The notes under the pieces were generated by a model. It was not told the origin of the DNA. It saw only the letters and a list, made by a program, of their open reading frames with translations, and made no database searches. Both the position numbers and the translations under genes were made by a program. 64,000 nt of DNA from Dyadobacter koreensis (lineage in GTDB: Bacteria > Bacteroidota > Bacteroidia > Cytophagales > Spirosomataceae), in assembly GCF_900108855.1 (NCBI RefSeq), contig NZ_FNXY01000004.1, positions 496,001 through 560,000 on the forward strand. Direction: 5' to 3'. Each line of letters opens with the position of its first letter. The first letter of the stretch is position 1. Positions 43,046 to 51,472 of this stretch are shown piece by piece.

Positions 43046-43350
43046 TTAATTTTCTGCACCAAAACCCTGATTTTATTGTCCAGATGTATTGTGTCGCCGG
43101 ATAATTCTACATTATCACCTACTTTTAAGACCCTGTAATCTTTCTGCATTCGTACGACGCTGATGAGCGCGTCGAATTCATTGTTTTCTTTATCTTTCAG
43201 ACTGGCGGTATATCCGTCTTTCCCAAACTCAACGGACTGAACGGTTCCCGTCGCAGAATATTCTTTGGTAGCTGCACACGAATCCATCATTATAACTCCC
43301 GACAGACTCCCCAAAAATGTCATGACTAAATGCTTACTTTTCATCTTCAT
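43042..43350 (-). CDS. Small lipoprotein of unknown function
   Basis: Protein of 102 residues. The N-terminus has a lipoprotein-like signal ending near MMDSC, with Cys as the likely lipidation site (start at ATG 43350 or 43344). The rest (SATGTVQSVEFGKDGYTASLKDKE and KVGDNVELSGDTI) looks like a small beta-rich domain, as in OB-like or YgiW-like proteins, but it is not recognised. Its stop codon is in the shared terminator stem. Confidence 0.65.
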   Translation of the reverse strand: MKMKSKHLVMTFLGSLSGVIMMDSCAATKEYSATGTVQSVEFGKDGYTASLKDKENNEFDALISVVRMQKDYRVLKVGDNVELSGDTIHLDNKIRVLVQKIK

Positions 43351-43648
43351 TATTTTCGATTTTTATAAATACAGCGTAAATCCAACACTGTTTAGACTGG
43401 CGCACGCCGGATTAGTAATTGAATTTTAACAGTGCAAAAACAGTAGATTGACATTTTTCAAGATAAAAATTCATAAAATTTTCTAAGTCAGATGGATCAA
43501 ATGTATCAAAAGCGGACGATTTGATAAAATATTCAATTTACGCTGTCCAAATTTTTCCCCGATAAAATCCGTAATGATCTGCGCGTCAGCAAACAAGTAT
43601 CGGCATAGATTTTTCAGGAATACAAATATCAACAAACCATGAAAAGTT

Positions 43649-44422
43649 ATGCGAGCGATATGGACAGGGGCTATTGGATTTGGCCTCGTAAATATTCCGA
43701 TAAAAATATTCAGTGCTGTTCAAAACAGTGAGCTTGACCTCGATATGCTGGACAAGAAGGATAAGGCCAACATCAAATTTCAACGTGTCAATGCGAATAC
43801 CGGTAAAGAAGTTGCCTGGGAAAACATCGTCAAAGGCTATAAAATAGACGACCAGTATGTGGTACTGGATGACAACGATTTTGAAAAAGCGAGCCCGGAA
43901 CAAAGCAAAATTATTGAGATCGCAGAATTCGTGGACGAGAAAGAAATCGACAGTATTTATTACGAAACTCCCTACTACTTACAACCCGAAAAATCAGGAG
44001 TCAGAGCATATGCCCTTTTGAGGGAAGCACTCGAGAAAACAGGTATGGTTGGCCTGGGCAGCTATGTTTTAAGAAACCGGGAGAGTCTCGTGATAATCAA
44101 GCCAATCGGCGATGTCCTGGTGTTGAACAAAATACGTTTCCATGACGAAATCAGAGAGACTGAGGAACTTAATATCCCGGATGTTAAAGTGAAACCCGCG
44201 GAAGTAAAGATGGCAGTGCACCTGATCGAACAATTAACTACCGATTTCGATATCAGCAAATATAAAGATACGTATACTGAAAAGCTTTTGTCGCTGATAA
44301 AGGCAAAATCAAAAGGCAAGAAAACAACGGCATCGGCTATGAAGGTGGTTCACTCCCGTAGCCGTGATTTGATGGCACAATTGAAAGAAAGTCTTGAGAA
44401 CAGTAAAAGAAAAGCATCCTGA
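43649..44422 (+). CDS. ku: Ku homodimeric DNA-end binding protein (NHEJ)
   Basis: Bacterial Ku of 257 residues, about usual length. It starts [22 protein letters not shown], has [24 protein letters not shown] and [25 protein letters not shown], all typical of the Ku core. The C-terminal Lys/Arg-rich tail ([22 protein letters not shown]) recruits the ligase in other bacteria. The stop TGA overlaps the ATG of the ligD-like gene by one base, so translation is coupled. The pair forms a non-homologous end joining unit. Confidence 0.96.
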   Translation: MRAIWTGAIGFGLVNIPIKIFSAVQNSELDLDMLDKKDKANIKFQRVNANTGKEVAWENIVKGYKIDDQYVVLDDNDFEKASPEQSKIIEIAEFVDEKEIDSIYYETPYYLQPEKSGVRAYALLREALEKTGMVGLGSYVLRNRESLVIIKPIGDVLVLNKIRFHDEIRETEELNIPDVKVKPAEVKMAVHLIEQLTTDFDISKYKDTYTEKLLSLIKAKSKGKKTTASAMKVVHSRSRDLMAQLKESLENSKRKAS

Positions 44423-45969
44423 TGTCACTTACCAAGTATAAGAAAAAACGGAATTTTAAGAATACTCCCGAGCCTGAGGGACAAAACGGAAAAGAAAACC
44501 TCTTCCGTTTTGTAGTTCAGCGCCATGATGCAACGCGGCTTCATTATGACTTCCGTCTTGAACTGGACGGTGTCCTGAAAAGTTGGGCAGTACCAAAAGG
44601 TCCGTCTATGAACCCGGAAGATAAACGGCTTGCTGTGGAAGTAGAGGATCATCCTGTAAATTACATTGATTTCTTCGGTATCATTCCGGAAGGGAATTAT
44701 GGCGCTGGTACTGTGGACGTTTGGGACCACGGTGTCTATTTTCCGGTGAACGAAGATCTTGAAAAAATTACGGAGAAAGAAGCGTTGAAAGCACTAAAAA
44801 AAGGAGAGTTGAAAATATTCCTTAAAGGTAAAAATCTTGAAGGCGGTTTCGTTTTGGTACGTTTAAAAAATGATGAAAAAAATTGGCTTCTGATTAAACA
44901 TAAAGACGAATTTTCGGTTGAATCCAGTTTTGATATCTCAAAGATTAAATCACTCAATTCTTTTGATTCGAAAGAAACTGGCGCACCAAAGGCTAAAACC
45001 GAAACGACAAAGCCAGAGCCCGACGATAAGGGCGAAGAACATAAGGCCAAAGTTAATAAGGCTACCAAATCGAAAAATAAAGTGGAATTGACGCATCTGG
45101 AAAAAATCTACTGGCCGGATGATAAAATTACCAAAGGTGAGCTGATTGAATATTACGAATCTGTTTCCAAATACATCCTTCCTTATTTGAAAAACCGGCC
45201 GCTTTCCTTAAAACGAAACCCTAATGGAATCAAGGGACAGTCCTTTTTCCAGAAAGATGCCGGTGATAACGCTCCGGAATGGGTTACTACCGCAGAAATC
45301 CATTCGGAATCAAACGATAAAATGATTGACTACCTGGTTTGTAATGACAAAAAAAGTCTTCTTTATATCGCTAATCTTGGCTGTATCGAAATGAACCCAT
45401 GGAATTCGACTGTGGATAATCTGGACAATCCGGATTATATTGTTATTGACATTGACCCGTCGGATAAAAACTCTTTCGATGATGTCATTGATGTCGCTCT
45501 CGCGACGAAAGAGGTTTTGGATCAGGCAGGAGTTAAAGGGTTTTGCAAAACCTCCGGCTCCTCAGGGCTTCACGTATATATTCCTTTTAATAAAAAACAT
45601 ACCTATGATGAAGCCAAGGAATTTGCACACATTATCGCGAGTATGGTCAATGAAAAATTGCCGGATATAACTACTTTGGAGCGGTCACTTTCCAAGAGAA
45701 AGAAAAATCAGATCTATGTAGATTATCTTCAAAACCGGATAGGACAAACCCTTGCATCCGCATATAGCGTTCGCCCAAAGCCTGGCGCTACCGTCTCCAC
45801 ACCGCTGGAATGGGGCGAAGTGAAACGCGGACTCGATTTTCATGACTTTACTATAAAGAATACCCTTGAAAGAATCGAAAAAAAGGGAGATCTTTTTAAG
45901 GGAGTGCTTGGGAAAGGTATCGATCTGGATAAAGCCATTCAAAAACTCGAAGTTTTACAGCACTCATAA
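44422..45969 (+). CDS. ligD: LigD-like protein with phosphoesterase and polymerase domains, no ligase domain
   Basis: Protein of 515 residues. The 3'-phosphoesterase domain (about 20-165) has FVVQRHDATRLHYDFRLELD and HPVNYIDFFGIIPEGNYGAG with its metal-binding His and Asp residues. A Lys/Glu-rich linker (about 190-225) leads into the polymerase/primase domain (about 228-505), with VIDIDPSDKNSFDDV holding the catalytic Asp pair. The central ATP-dependent ligase domain and its KxDG motif are absent; full LigD proteins are about 750-900 residues. The reading frame is continuous with no stop, so this is not a pseudogene. A separate ligase must supply sealing. Its stop codon lies in a terminator stem. 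Confidence 0.92.
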   Translation: MSLTKYKKKRNFKNTPEPEGQNGKENLFRFVVQRHDATRLHYDFRLELDGVLKSWAVPKGPSMNPEDKRLAVEVEDHPVNYIDFFGIIPEGNYGAGTVDVWDHGVYFPVNEDLEKITEKEALKALKKGELKIFLKGKNLEGGFVLVRLKNDEKNWLLIKHKDEFSVESSFDISKIKSLNSFDSKETGAPKAKTETTKPEPDDKGEEHKAKVNKATKSKNKVELTHLEKIYWPDDKITKGELIEYYESVSKYILPYLKNRPLSLKRNPNGIKGQSFFQKDAGDNAPEWVTTAEIHSESNDKMIDYLVCNDKKSLLYIANLGCIEMNPWNSTVDNLDNPDYIVIDIDPSDKNSFDDVIDVALATKEVLDQAGVKGFCKTSGSSGLHVYIPFNKKHTYDEAKEFAHIIASMVNEKLPDITTLERSLSKRKKNQIYVDYLQNRIGQTLASAYSVRPKPGATVSTPLEWGEVKRGLDFHDFTIKNTLERIEKKGDLFKGVLGKGIDLDKAIQKLEVLQHS

Positions 45970-45990
45970 CGCGTGGTTATGAGTGCTTTT
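45960..45990 (+). terminator. Terminator overlapping the ligD stop codon
   Basis: GCACTCATAAC (45960-45970) pairs with GTTATGAGTGC (45976-45986) over loop GCGTG, followed by TTTT. The ligD stop TAA (45967-45969) lies within the left arm. It ends ku-ligD and can act in the other direction for the DinB gene. Confidence 0.85.
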
Positions 45991-45991
45991 A

Positions 45992-46474
45992 TTAATCCCA
46001 GCTATTAAGCAACCGTCTTAAAACCAGAATTTCCCCCAGGTGATACGACGTGTGATCCGCTATTAACAATGCTTCTCGGAAGATATTCTGACCGTCTCCA
46101 TATGGAAATGGCTCGTGAAGATCGCTTTCTCCATCTTTCAACAAATCGAAAAAACGATCGCGGTCATTATGTATCTGGTCAATACAATCATCCCAATCTT
46201 TGTCTGAAACATTTTCCGGATTTTTCGACCAGTAATCGTCTGGCCATTTTGGTGATTTATGATTCTCGGACAGACAAAATTCCACGATGTCCCACTGTGT
46301 AATTCTGATATGATCGAGCAACTGCCAGATACTGTAGGGTAGATTTTCCGGAATGATGCTCCGCAGTTCCGAAGGCAGATTTGCAACTGAATCGTCCAGA
46401 GAAACATGTGCATTACCTGTCTTGATCAGTGTGATCAGCTCGTCAACAATTACCTGTCTTTGTCTATCAGCCAT
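45992..46474 (-). CDS. DinB/DUF664-like four-helix-bundle protein
   Basis: Protein of 160 residues from ATG 46474 (ADRQRQVIVDELITL). A longer open frame upstream is rejected because it lacks a family-like start. The conserved His positions fit DinB: PYSIWQLLDHIRITQWDIV, and IADHTSYHLGEILVLRRLL with two His near the end. DinB folds usually bind metal and include thiol-dependent transferases. Substrate unknown. Convergent to ligD. Confidence 0.8.
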   Translation of the reverse strand: MADRQRQVIVDELITLIKTGNAHVSLDDSVANLPSELRSIIPENLPYSIWQLLDHIRITQWDIVEFCLSENHKSPKWPDDYWSKNPENVSDKDWDDCIDQIHNDRDRFFDLLKDGESDLHEPFPYGDGQNIFREALLIADHTSYHLGEILVLRRLLNSWD

Positions 46475-46637
46475 AAGATTAACGCTTGTTTTATACCATA
46501 AAAACTTACTACCAGCAAAATTGATGCCTGCACTTTTCAATGCGATTCTAGAATAAAAATAATGCGGTACCATACATCCTGTTTTTATTCATTATTTTAG
46601 GGAATTAAATATTTTCAATCTTTATAAAGCTAAACCC

Positions 46638-48014
46638 ATGAATTCTAACCGCCGGCATTTTATTAAAAGCGTAACTGCCGCTTCGGCCCTGATCGCGACA
46701 GGAAGCGTTGCCAAACCTTTCAACATCATCCGTGATTTAAAAAAAATAAGTCCGAACGACAAGATCCGATTTGCAACGATCGGAATGGGTATTCAGGGAA
46801 ATCAGGATACCAAAGCTGCCTTACGCGGTGCTCCTGATGCTGAATTTGTTGCCGCAGCCGACCTTTATGACGGCCGTCTGACCCATGTCAAAGAAGCTTA
46901 CGGAAAGGATATCTTCACTACGCGTGACTATCGCAAGATCTTAGAGCGAAAAGATATCGATGCAGTGTTGGTCGTGACGCCCGATCACTGGCACGATCAT
47001 ATCACAAAAGCATCATTGCTAGCTGGAAAACATGTATATTGTGAGAAGCCAATGGTCCAACATATTGATGAGGGAAAATCGGTTATCGATGCCTGGAAAA
47101 AGTCAGGAAAGACGATGCAAATTGGTAGTCAACGTATCAGTTCTGCTTCATTTAAAGAAGCAAAAAGACTTTTCCAAGCTGGTGAAATTGGCGATATCAA
47201 TTATGTAGAATCAAATAATGACCGCTTCAATTCGCTTGGCGCCTGGAATTATTCAATCCCGACGGACGCATCGCTGACAACGCTGGACTGGGATACATTT
47301 TTGGGCGACGCGCCTAAAACTCCTTTCGACGCCAAACGTTTTTTCCGTTGGAGAAACTACAAAGATTATGGCACCGGAGTGGCGGGAGACCTTTTCGTCC
47401 ACCTCATCACGGGCGTTCATTTTGTTACCAATTCTTTGGGACCTGAGCGCATATTCTCGTCGGGAGAACTGAGTTACTGGAAAGATGGCAGAGACGTTCC
47501 GGATGTACTTGTTTCAATTCTTGAATATCCAAAAACAGATCTTCACTCCAATTTCCAGATGGTTTTGCGTGTCAACTTTGCAAATGCGGGTGCAATCGCG
47601 AACAATACCAGGATTATCGGGACTGAAGGACAGATTGAATTCACAGAAAACAACCTGATACTTACAAAAAAGAAACTGGCAAAAGCTCCCGGATATGGAG
47701 GGTATGATAGTTTTGGTACATTTTCTGCCAGTGAACAAAAAGAGTTTGAGAAGCAATATAATGCGCAATATGCCGCCGATACCCGAAAAGCAGATCCCGT
47801 TAAAGAGGTTCGTTTCGAAGCGCCAAAAGAAGATGATGCGCATGCAAACCACTTTCGTGATTTCTTTGAAAATGTAAAAAAAGGAACACTTGGAACCGTT
47901 GAAGATCCTGTTTTTGGATTCCGCGCAGCTGCTCCTGTTCTTGCCTGTAATGACAGTTATTTCAAGAAAAAGATCATCAATTGGGACCCGGTTGAGATGA
48001 AAATTAAAAAGTAA
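46638..48014 (+). CDS. Gfo/Idh/MocA-family oxidoreductase with Tat signal
   Basis: Exported NAD(P)-dependent oxidoreductase of 458 residues. The N-terminus NRRHFIKSVTAASALIATGS is a twin-arginine signal. The Rossmann start is RFATIGMGIQGNQDTKAAL, and VCEKPMVQHIDEGKSVIDAW carries the conserved EKP. Such enzymes act on sugars or inositols, and periplasmic Tat-exported forms are common in Bacteroidota. The C-terminal domain (about 170-440) with DDAHANHFRDFFENVKKG is typical. Substrate unknown; single gene. Confidence 0.9.
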   Translation: MNSNRRHFIKSVTAASALIATGSVAKPFNIIRDLKKISPNDKIRFATIGMGIQGNQDTKAALRGAPDAEFVAAADLYDGRLTHVKEAYGKDIFTTRDYRKILERKDIDAVLVVTPDHWHDHITKASLLAGKHVYCEKPMVQHIDEGKSVIDAWKKSGKTMQIGSQRISSASFKEAKRLFQAGEIGDINYVESNNDRFNSLGAWNYSIPTDASLTTLDWDTFLGDAPKTPFDAKRFFRWRNYKDYGTGVAGDLFVHLITGVHFVTNSLGPERIFSSGELSYWKDGRDVPDVLVSILEYPKTDLHSNFQMVLRVNFANAGAIANNTRIIGTEGQIEFTENNLILTKKKLAKAPGYGGYDSFGTFSASEQKEFEKQYNAQYAADTRKADPVKEVRFEAPKEDDAHANHFRDFFENVKKGTLGTVEDPVFGFRAAAPVLACNDSYFKKKIINWDPVEMKIKK

Positions 48015-48155
48015 TTAATTAACCGGGAAATGTACATCAAGATAGGCGGTTGGTACAATAATAGTAGTTTTTAGCAATGTAATTTTAGCGGGCCAAACGC
48101 CTGAGAGCCAGGCTTGCTATTAAATAACAATTTACTACACTTAAATTACTTTACA

Positions 48156-48629
48156 ATGAAACCAGGAATTGGAATATCTGATGAAAACAGAAAAATTGTA
48201 GCCGACCAGCTTGCCATACTCTTGGCAGATGAATTTATACTTTATACGAAAACTCTGAATGCACATTGGAACCTTGTAGGGCCGGATTTTCACTCGGTTC
48301 ATGTTTACTTTGAAGAATTGTACGGACAATCAGCAGAAATACTGGACAGCGTCGCAGAAAGAATTCGTCAGCTCGGACATTTTGCTCCCGCAAAACTCAA
48401 AAACTATTTGCAGATGAGTCATTTAACCGAGCAGTATGAGGGTGGAAATGACAGCCTAAGCCTGATCAGGTATTTGCTTCAAGACCACGAAAGTATTATC
48501 GAATTTATTCGTGGGAATATCAACACTTTCGCTGACCAGCATAAGGACGCCGGTACCAGTGATTACGTAACGCAGTTGATGGAGCAACATGAAAAGATCG
48601 CTTGGATGTTAAGAGCGCACGTTCAATAG
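48156..48629 (+). CDS. dps: Dps-family ferritin-like protein
   Basis: DNA-protection ferritin of 157 residues from ATG 48156 (a TTA-rich upstream frame to 48114 is rejected). The ferroxidase signature is LNAHWNLVGPDFHSVHVYFEELY then LDSVAERIRQLG, with His and acidic ligands visible. It oxidises and stores iron in a dodecamer and protects DNA from peroxide. A strong terminator follows. No regulator is adjacent. Confidence 0.93.
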   Translation: MKPGIGISDENRKIVADQLAILLADEFILYTKTLNAHWNLVGPDFHSVHVYFEELYGQSAEILDSVAERIRQLGHFAPAKLKNYLQMSHLTEQYEGGNDSLSLIRYLLQDHESIIEFIRGNINTFADQHKDAGTSDYVTQLMEQHEKIAWMLRAHVQ

Positions 48630-48640
48630 CAGAATAAAAA

Positions 48641-48668
48641 AACACCGGAATATGTTCCGGTGTTTTTT
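48641..48668. terminator. Intrinsic terminator after dps
   Basis: AACACCGGAA (48641-48650) and TTCCGGTGTT (48655-48664) over loop TATG, followed by a T-run. A-run on the left also allows the reverse direction. Confidence 0.9.
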
Positions 48669-48700
48669 CTTGGATACCACGAATATTTTATCAGCATACA

Positions 48701-48889
48701 ATGACAAATACCTCGACGTTTAAATTAAAAGACGATGATTCATCGGAAATCACTATCCGCCAATCGGATATTCAGGAAATTGTGCCCGATGCTGATTTCA
48801 GATTCAGTCTTATTATCCTAAAAAACGGCGACAAACACTTTGTTTGTGGTACGGATCAGGAAATCAAAGACTCTTTTCAGAAAGTCTGA
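48701..48889 (+). CDS. Hypothetical protein, 62 residues
   Basis: Small soluble acidic protein, ATG 48701. It contains SSEITIRQSDIQEIVPDADFR and ILKNGDKHFVCGTDQEI. It has no recognised domain. It overlaps the 3' end of the minus-strand DUF488 gene by 13 bases (48877-48889). It could be dismissed, but the start is well spaced from the dps terminator and the composition is protein-like. Confidence 0.5.
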   Translation: MTNTSTFKLKDDDSSEITIRQSDIQEIVPDADFRFSLIILKNGDKHFVCGTDQEIKDSFQKV

Positions 48890-49251
48890 TTTGGCTGAAT
48901 CAGATTGTTTATGAATTTTTCCAAAACGACCACGTGATTGTATTTTTCGTCGTTGCCGGCATATAGCAACGTCACCGTCTTGTGCTTTTTTATTCTATCG
49001 ACAAGATCGTGTACCGATGACATGCAATGTCGTAGTTCAAAGGTATAATCCTGTCTGAACTCTTCCCATTTTTCCGGGTCATGATTAAACCATTTTCTTA
49101 AATCTGTTGAAGGTGCAACACCTTTCAGCCATTCATCAACATTTGCCTCTTCTCTCTTTAATCCGCGAGGCCATAAACGATCCACAAGAATTCTGAAGCC
49201 GTCTGCTTCATTTTTTGGTTCATAAATTCGTTTAATCTGTACGGTACTCAT
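48877..49251 (-). CDS. DUF488 (YeaO-like) protein
   Basis: Protein of 124 residues. The family core is IKRIYEPKNEADGFRILVDRLWPRGLKREEA and WFNHDPEKWEEFRQDYTFEL. VTLLYAGNDEKYNHVVVLEKF ends it. DUF488 proteins are about 120 residues and are found beside stress genes; their function is not known. It is convergent and overlapping with the 62-residue gene. Confidence 0.85.
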   Translation of the reverse strand: MSTVQIKRIYEPKNEADGFRILVDRLWPRGLKREEANVDEWLKGVAPSTDLRKWFNHDPEKWEEFRQDYTFELRHCMSSVHDLVDRIKKHKTVTLLYAGNDEKYNHVVVLEKFINNLIQPNQTF

Positions 49252-49676
49252 ATCATAGTTAGGGCTATATAGTTCTTAGACTAAATAAAAACTAGCTAAA
49301 TTTAAAAATAGTTTCCATAACAATCAATCTTGCAGAACTTCTTTCCTACAATAAAGTTATCAGTGCGTTTTCTTTGTAACTATTCCAAGATAACGGATAC
49401 AAATTCGGTATCTAAAATTATAAAAATTCCGGATACCTCCGACAAGAAATTCTTAAAAATTTACTGTAAATCAGCAACATACAAATCTCCTTTGAATCAT
49501 TCAAAAAATCATTTCCAATCAGACTTCTGGATACCGAATGAAATATATCAAAAGAAAAATTATATTATTATTTCATTAAAATTTCGCTGTAATTGTGAAT
49601 CAATGGCTTGAATGAAAGTTTATGTTTCTGCTAACTCACACTTTTTGTCAGATAAACATTATCGGAAAGTTTGGCA
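49252..49676. other. AT-rich intergenic region without supported gene
   Basis: The only open frame, on the plus strand, starts with TTG at 49330 and gives a low-complexity Lys/Asn/Ile-rich product with no homologous look. I do not call it. The region ends at the 36-bp palindrome (49677-49712). It probably holds the minus-strand promoter of the DUF488 gene. Confidence 0.5.
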
Positions 49677-49712
49677 ACTATCCCATAGTATAGCACTATA
49701 CTATGGGATAGT
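49677..49712. repeat. 36-bp near-perfect palindrome upstream of DoxX
   Basis: Arms ACTATCCCATAGTATAG (49677-49693) and CTATACTATGGGATAGT (49696-49712) are exact inverted copies with only CA between. It ends 4-5 bases before the -33 region of the DoxX promoter. No T-run follows, so a terminator is unlikely; a strong protein binding site or RNA cruciform is the alternative. Confidence 0.7.
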
Positions 49713-49738
49713 ACTATATTTCAGATAGTGATTCTGTC

Positions 49739-49746
49739 TACTTTTG
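49739..49746 (+). promoter_or_regulatory. -7 element of the DoxX gene
   Basis: TACTTTTG matches TAnnTTTG exactly. A TTG at the -33 distance is lacking. The start site would be only about 8 bases before the ATG at 49761, which is short, so the promoter could be activator-dependent. Confidence 0.4.
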
Positions 49747-49760
49747 AGAAAAAAAAGCAT

Positions 49761-50162
49761 ATGAAATATTTACTTCTAGCAGGCCGAATCCTATTTTCCG
49801 CCATCTTCCTATTATCAGCTCCTGGGCATTTCTCAGAACCAAGCATCTCCTTTGCAGTAGCGAAAGGGCTTCCCATGGCTAATGTGCTGGTGCCTTTATC
49901 CGGCATTGTAGAATTTCTAGGAGCCGTCAGCATTATCACAGGGTATAAATCCCGATATGGGGCATGGCTACTTGTACTTTTCCTGGTTCCCGTCACCTTC
50001 GTAATGCATAACTTCTGGACACTGACAGATCCAATGCAGAAGCAAATGGACATGGCAATGTTTATGAAAAATATTGCATTGATCGGCGCTTCCCTCATTA
50101 TTGCATATCTGGGAACCGGCCCATTAAGCGTAGGGGAAAAAAATATTTCCACTAACAATTAG
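49761..50162 (+). CDS. DoxX-family membrane protein
   Basis: Four-helix membrane protein of 133 residues from ATG 49761 (a longer frame from 49728 starts at an ATA-like weak start and is rejected). Typical DoxX pattern: LLLAGRILFSAIFLLSAPGHF, LVPLSGIVEFLGAVSIITGYK, LLVLFLVPVTFVMHNFWTL and NIALIGASLIIAYLG. Roles for the family range from thiosulfate oxidation to redox stress. The large palindrome just upstream points to a regulated gene. Confidence 0.87.
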   Translation: MKYLLLAGRILFSAIFLLSAPGHFSEPSISFAVAKGLPMANVLVPLSGIVEFLGAVSIITGYKSRYGAWLLVLFLVPVTFVMHNFWTLTDPMQKQMDMAMFMKNIALIGASLIIAYLGTGPLSVGEKNISTNN

Positions 50163-50166
50163 CAGC

Positions 50167-50547
50167 TTATAATTCAGCCAGGTTGCTTAACAGCCTTTGT
50201 AAGATCAGGTTTGATATCCGGCGATTAACATCCGCTTCGTGAGCAATATAAATCAGCCATTCCTCTTCGGTAAAATGCCCGATGACAATGCCTTTTAAAA
50301 GCGAATGAAGTTTGATGTCCTGCCTCAATACGTTGGTAATATATAATTTCTTATCTGCCTCCGTTAGTTGCGACAGTTTCGTTTTACGGTTAAAAGCATA
50401 TTGCCGGACGACACGAATCAGGGTATCATTTTGAAATTTTAATATCGGGCGAAGTGTCTCGTTCTGAAATTTTTCCGATGGATTAATTGCCGGTTCTGTT
50501 TCAATAACGGGACGAAGTGAAAGTAATATTTCGGTGTTTTCGGACAT
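50167..50547 (-). CDS. Conserved hypothetical protein, 126 residues
   Basis: Soluble protein with ILLSLRPVIETEPAINPSEKFQNETLRPILKFQND at the N-terminus and DIKLHSLLKGIVIGHFTEEEWLIYIAHEADVNRRI later. It is a Bacteroidota-type protein sometimes labelled glyoxalase, a label not supported by any metal motif here. Function unknown. It ends 4 bases from the convergent DoxX gene. Confidence 0.65.
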   Translation of the reverse strand: MSENTEILLSLRPVIETEPAINPSEKFQNETLRPILKFQNDTLIRVVRQYAFNRKTKLSQLTEADKKLYITNVLRQDIKLHSLLKGIVIGHFTEEEWLIYIAHEADVNRRISNLILQRLLSNLAEL

Positions 50548-50600
50548 TTGAGTGTGATTTAAGATGCTTGCTCTGCAAGTAACTAAACAAATTTCAAATA

Positions 50601-50638
50601 AAAACCGGCAGCGCGTCTTTTAACATGCTGCCGGTTTT
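50601..50638. terminator. Intrinsic terminator of the beta-barrel gene
   Basis: AAAACCGGCAGC (50601-50612) pairs with GCTGCCGGTTTT (50627-50638); followed by T-run on the minus strand side as well as the plus side. Confidence 0.85.
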
Positions 50639-50657
50639 TTTATCTGAAAATTGAAAA

Positions 50658-51293
50658 TTAAGGCTCCGCAACTGGTTTTACCTTTTTTTCCATTTTGCCA
50701 AAAATATAACGGATACCCCCCGTCACCGTGATTGACTGATTACTGTTTTTCACGGAATATAGATCGTTTCCAATTTTGGTTGCATCAACATTTACTGAAT
50801 TCGCTGAGCCTATCACAAGATCGTAAGAGCCTTCAACCATGAATTGTAAACGTCTGCCCATTGGCAAAACGATCCCAACTTTTGGCGAGATACCCGGTTT
50901 AATTGCAGATTTGTCAACAATAATATTATATCCTTCAATTTTCTGGATATTCAGACCGGCTTCAAGACCGACATATGGTTTGATTCCGCGCGTACCGAAA
51001 TAATATTCTCCCATTAAATTTACCGGAATATTTGTAGCCTTGCCTCGGATCGTTTTTAAAGAAAGTTGACGGTCAATGTTCTCTGTAATGTATTTGGCTG
51101 ACAAACCAATTGCGATATTAGGTTTCACAAAATATCGGTACTGAGCGCCAAAACCATATGCGCCCTTCGAATCGTCACTCTGATTCGTACTGCCGTATGT
51201 TCCAAGCAATGTGAGGGATTTTTGCGCCATGGCTGTTCCGGAAAAGAAGAAACTTAATAATAGCAAAGTAGAGAGGCCAAATAACTTTTTCAT
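50658..51293 (-). CDS. Outer membrane beta-barrel protein
   Basis: Porin-like protein of 211 residues with a signal peptide (GLSTLLLLSFFFSGTAMA). The mature part alternates beta strands: LTLLGTYGSTNQSDDSKGAYGFGAQYRYFVKPNIAIGL. A strand with GTRGIKPYVGLEAGLN follows, and the C-terminal strand ends TVTGGIRYIFGK. It resembles the OmpA/PorV-like beta-barrel family. No pore function can be read. Short Lys-rich tail (KVKPVAEP). Confidence 0.82.
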   Translation of the reverse strand: MKKLFGLSTLLLLSFFFSGTAMAQKSLTLLGTYGSTNQSDDSKGAYGFGAQYRYFVKPNIAIGLSAKYITENIDRQLSLKTIRGKATNIPVNLMGEYYFGTRGIKPYVGLEAGLNIQKIEGYNIIVDKSAIKPGISPKVGIVLPMGRRLQFMVEGSYDLVIGSANSVNVDATKIGNDLYSVKNSNQSITVTGGIRYIFGKMEKKVKPVAEP

Positions 51294-51403
51294 AAATTCT
51301 AAATTTTATTAACTCTATTGTTTTAACTCCTTACGCGAAGGAATAGCGTTTTGTTGATAAACAGCCGTTATTTTTGGTGTTCTAATATTCTTCTAATCAA
51401 AAA

Positions 51404-51436
51404 AAGGGGATATTTCAGCAGCTGAAATATCCCCTT
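51404..51436 (-). terminator. Intrinsic terminator of the large protease gene
   Basis: AAGGGGATATTTCAG (51404-51418) and CTGAAATATCCCCTT (51422-51436) over loop CAG. On the minus strand it is followed by TTTTT. Confidence 0.9.
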
Positions 51437-51472
51437 CCACTATTAAGGTATTGACTGACAAATATTTAAAAA

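Noticed and set aside
44422..45969. LigD as a pseudogene or frameshifted full-length gene
   Set aside because: The frame is uninterrupted from phosphoesterase through polymerase, and no ligase remnants are seen in the other frames near the linker.
49330..49611. Plus-strand frame of 93 codons in the gap before DoxX
   Set aside because: It begins with TTG, is rich in Lys, Asn, Ile and Ser as expected for AT-rich noise, and has no domain, signal peptide or ribosome site.
49677..49712. Palindrome as an insertion-sequence end or CRISPR repeat
   Set aside because: Only one copy, no flanking target duplication, no transposase and no spaced repeats.
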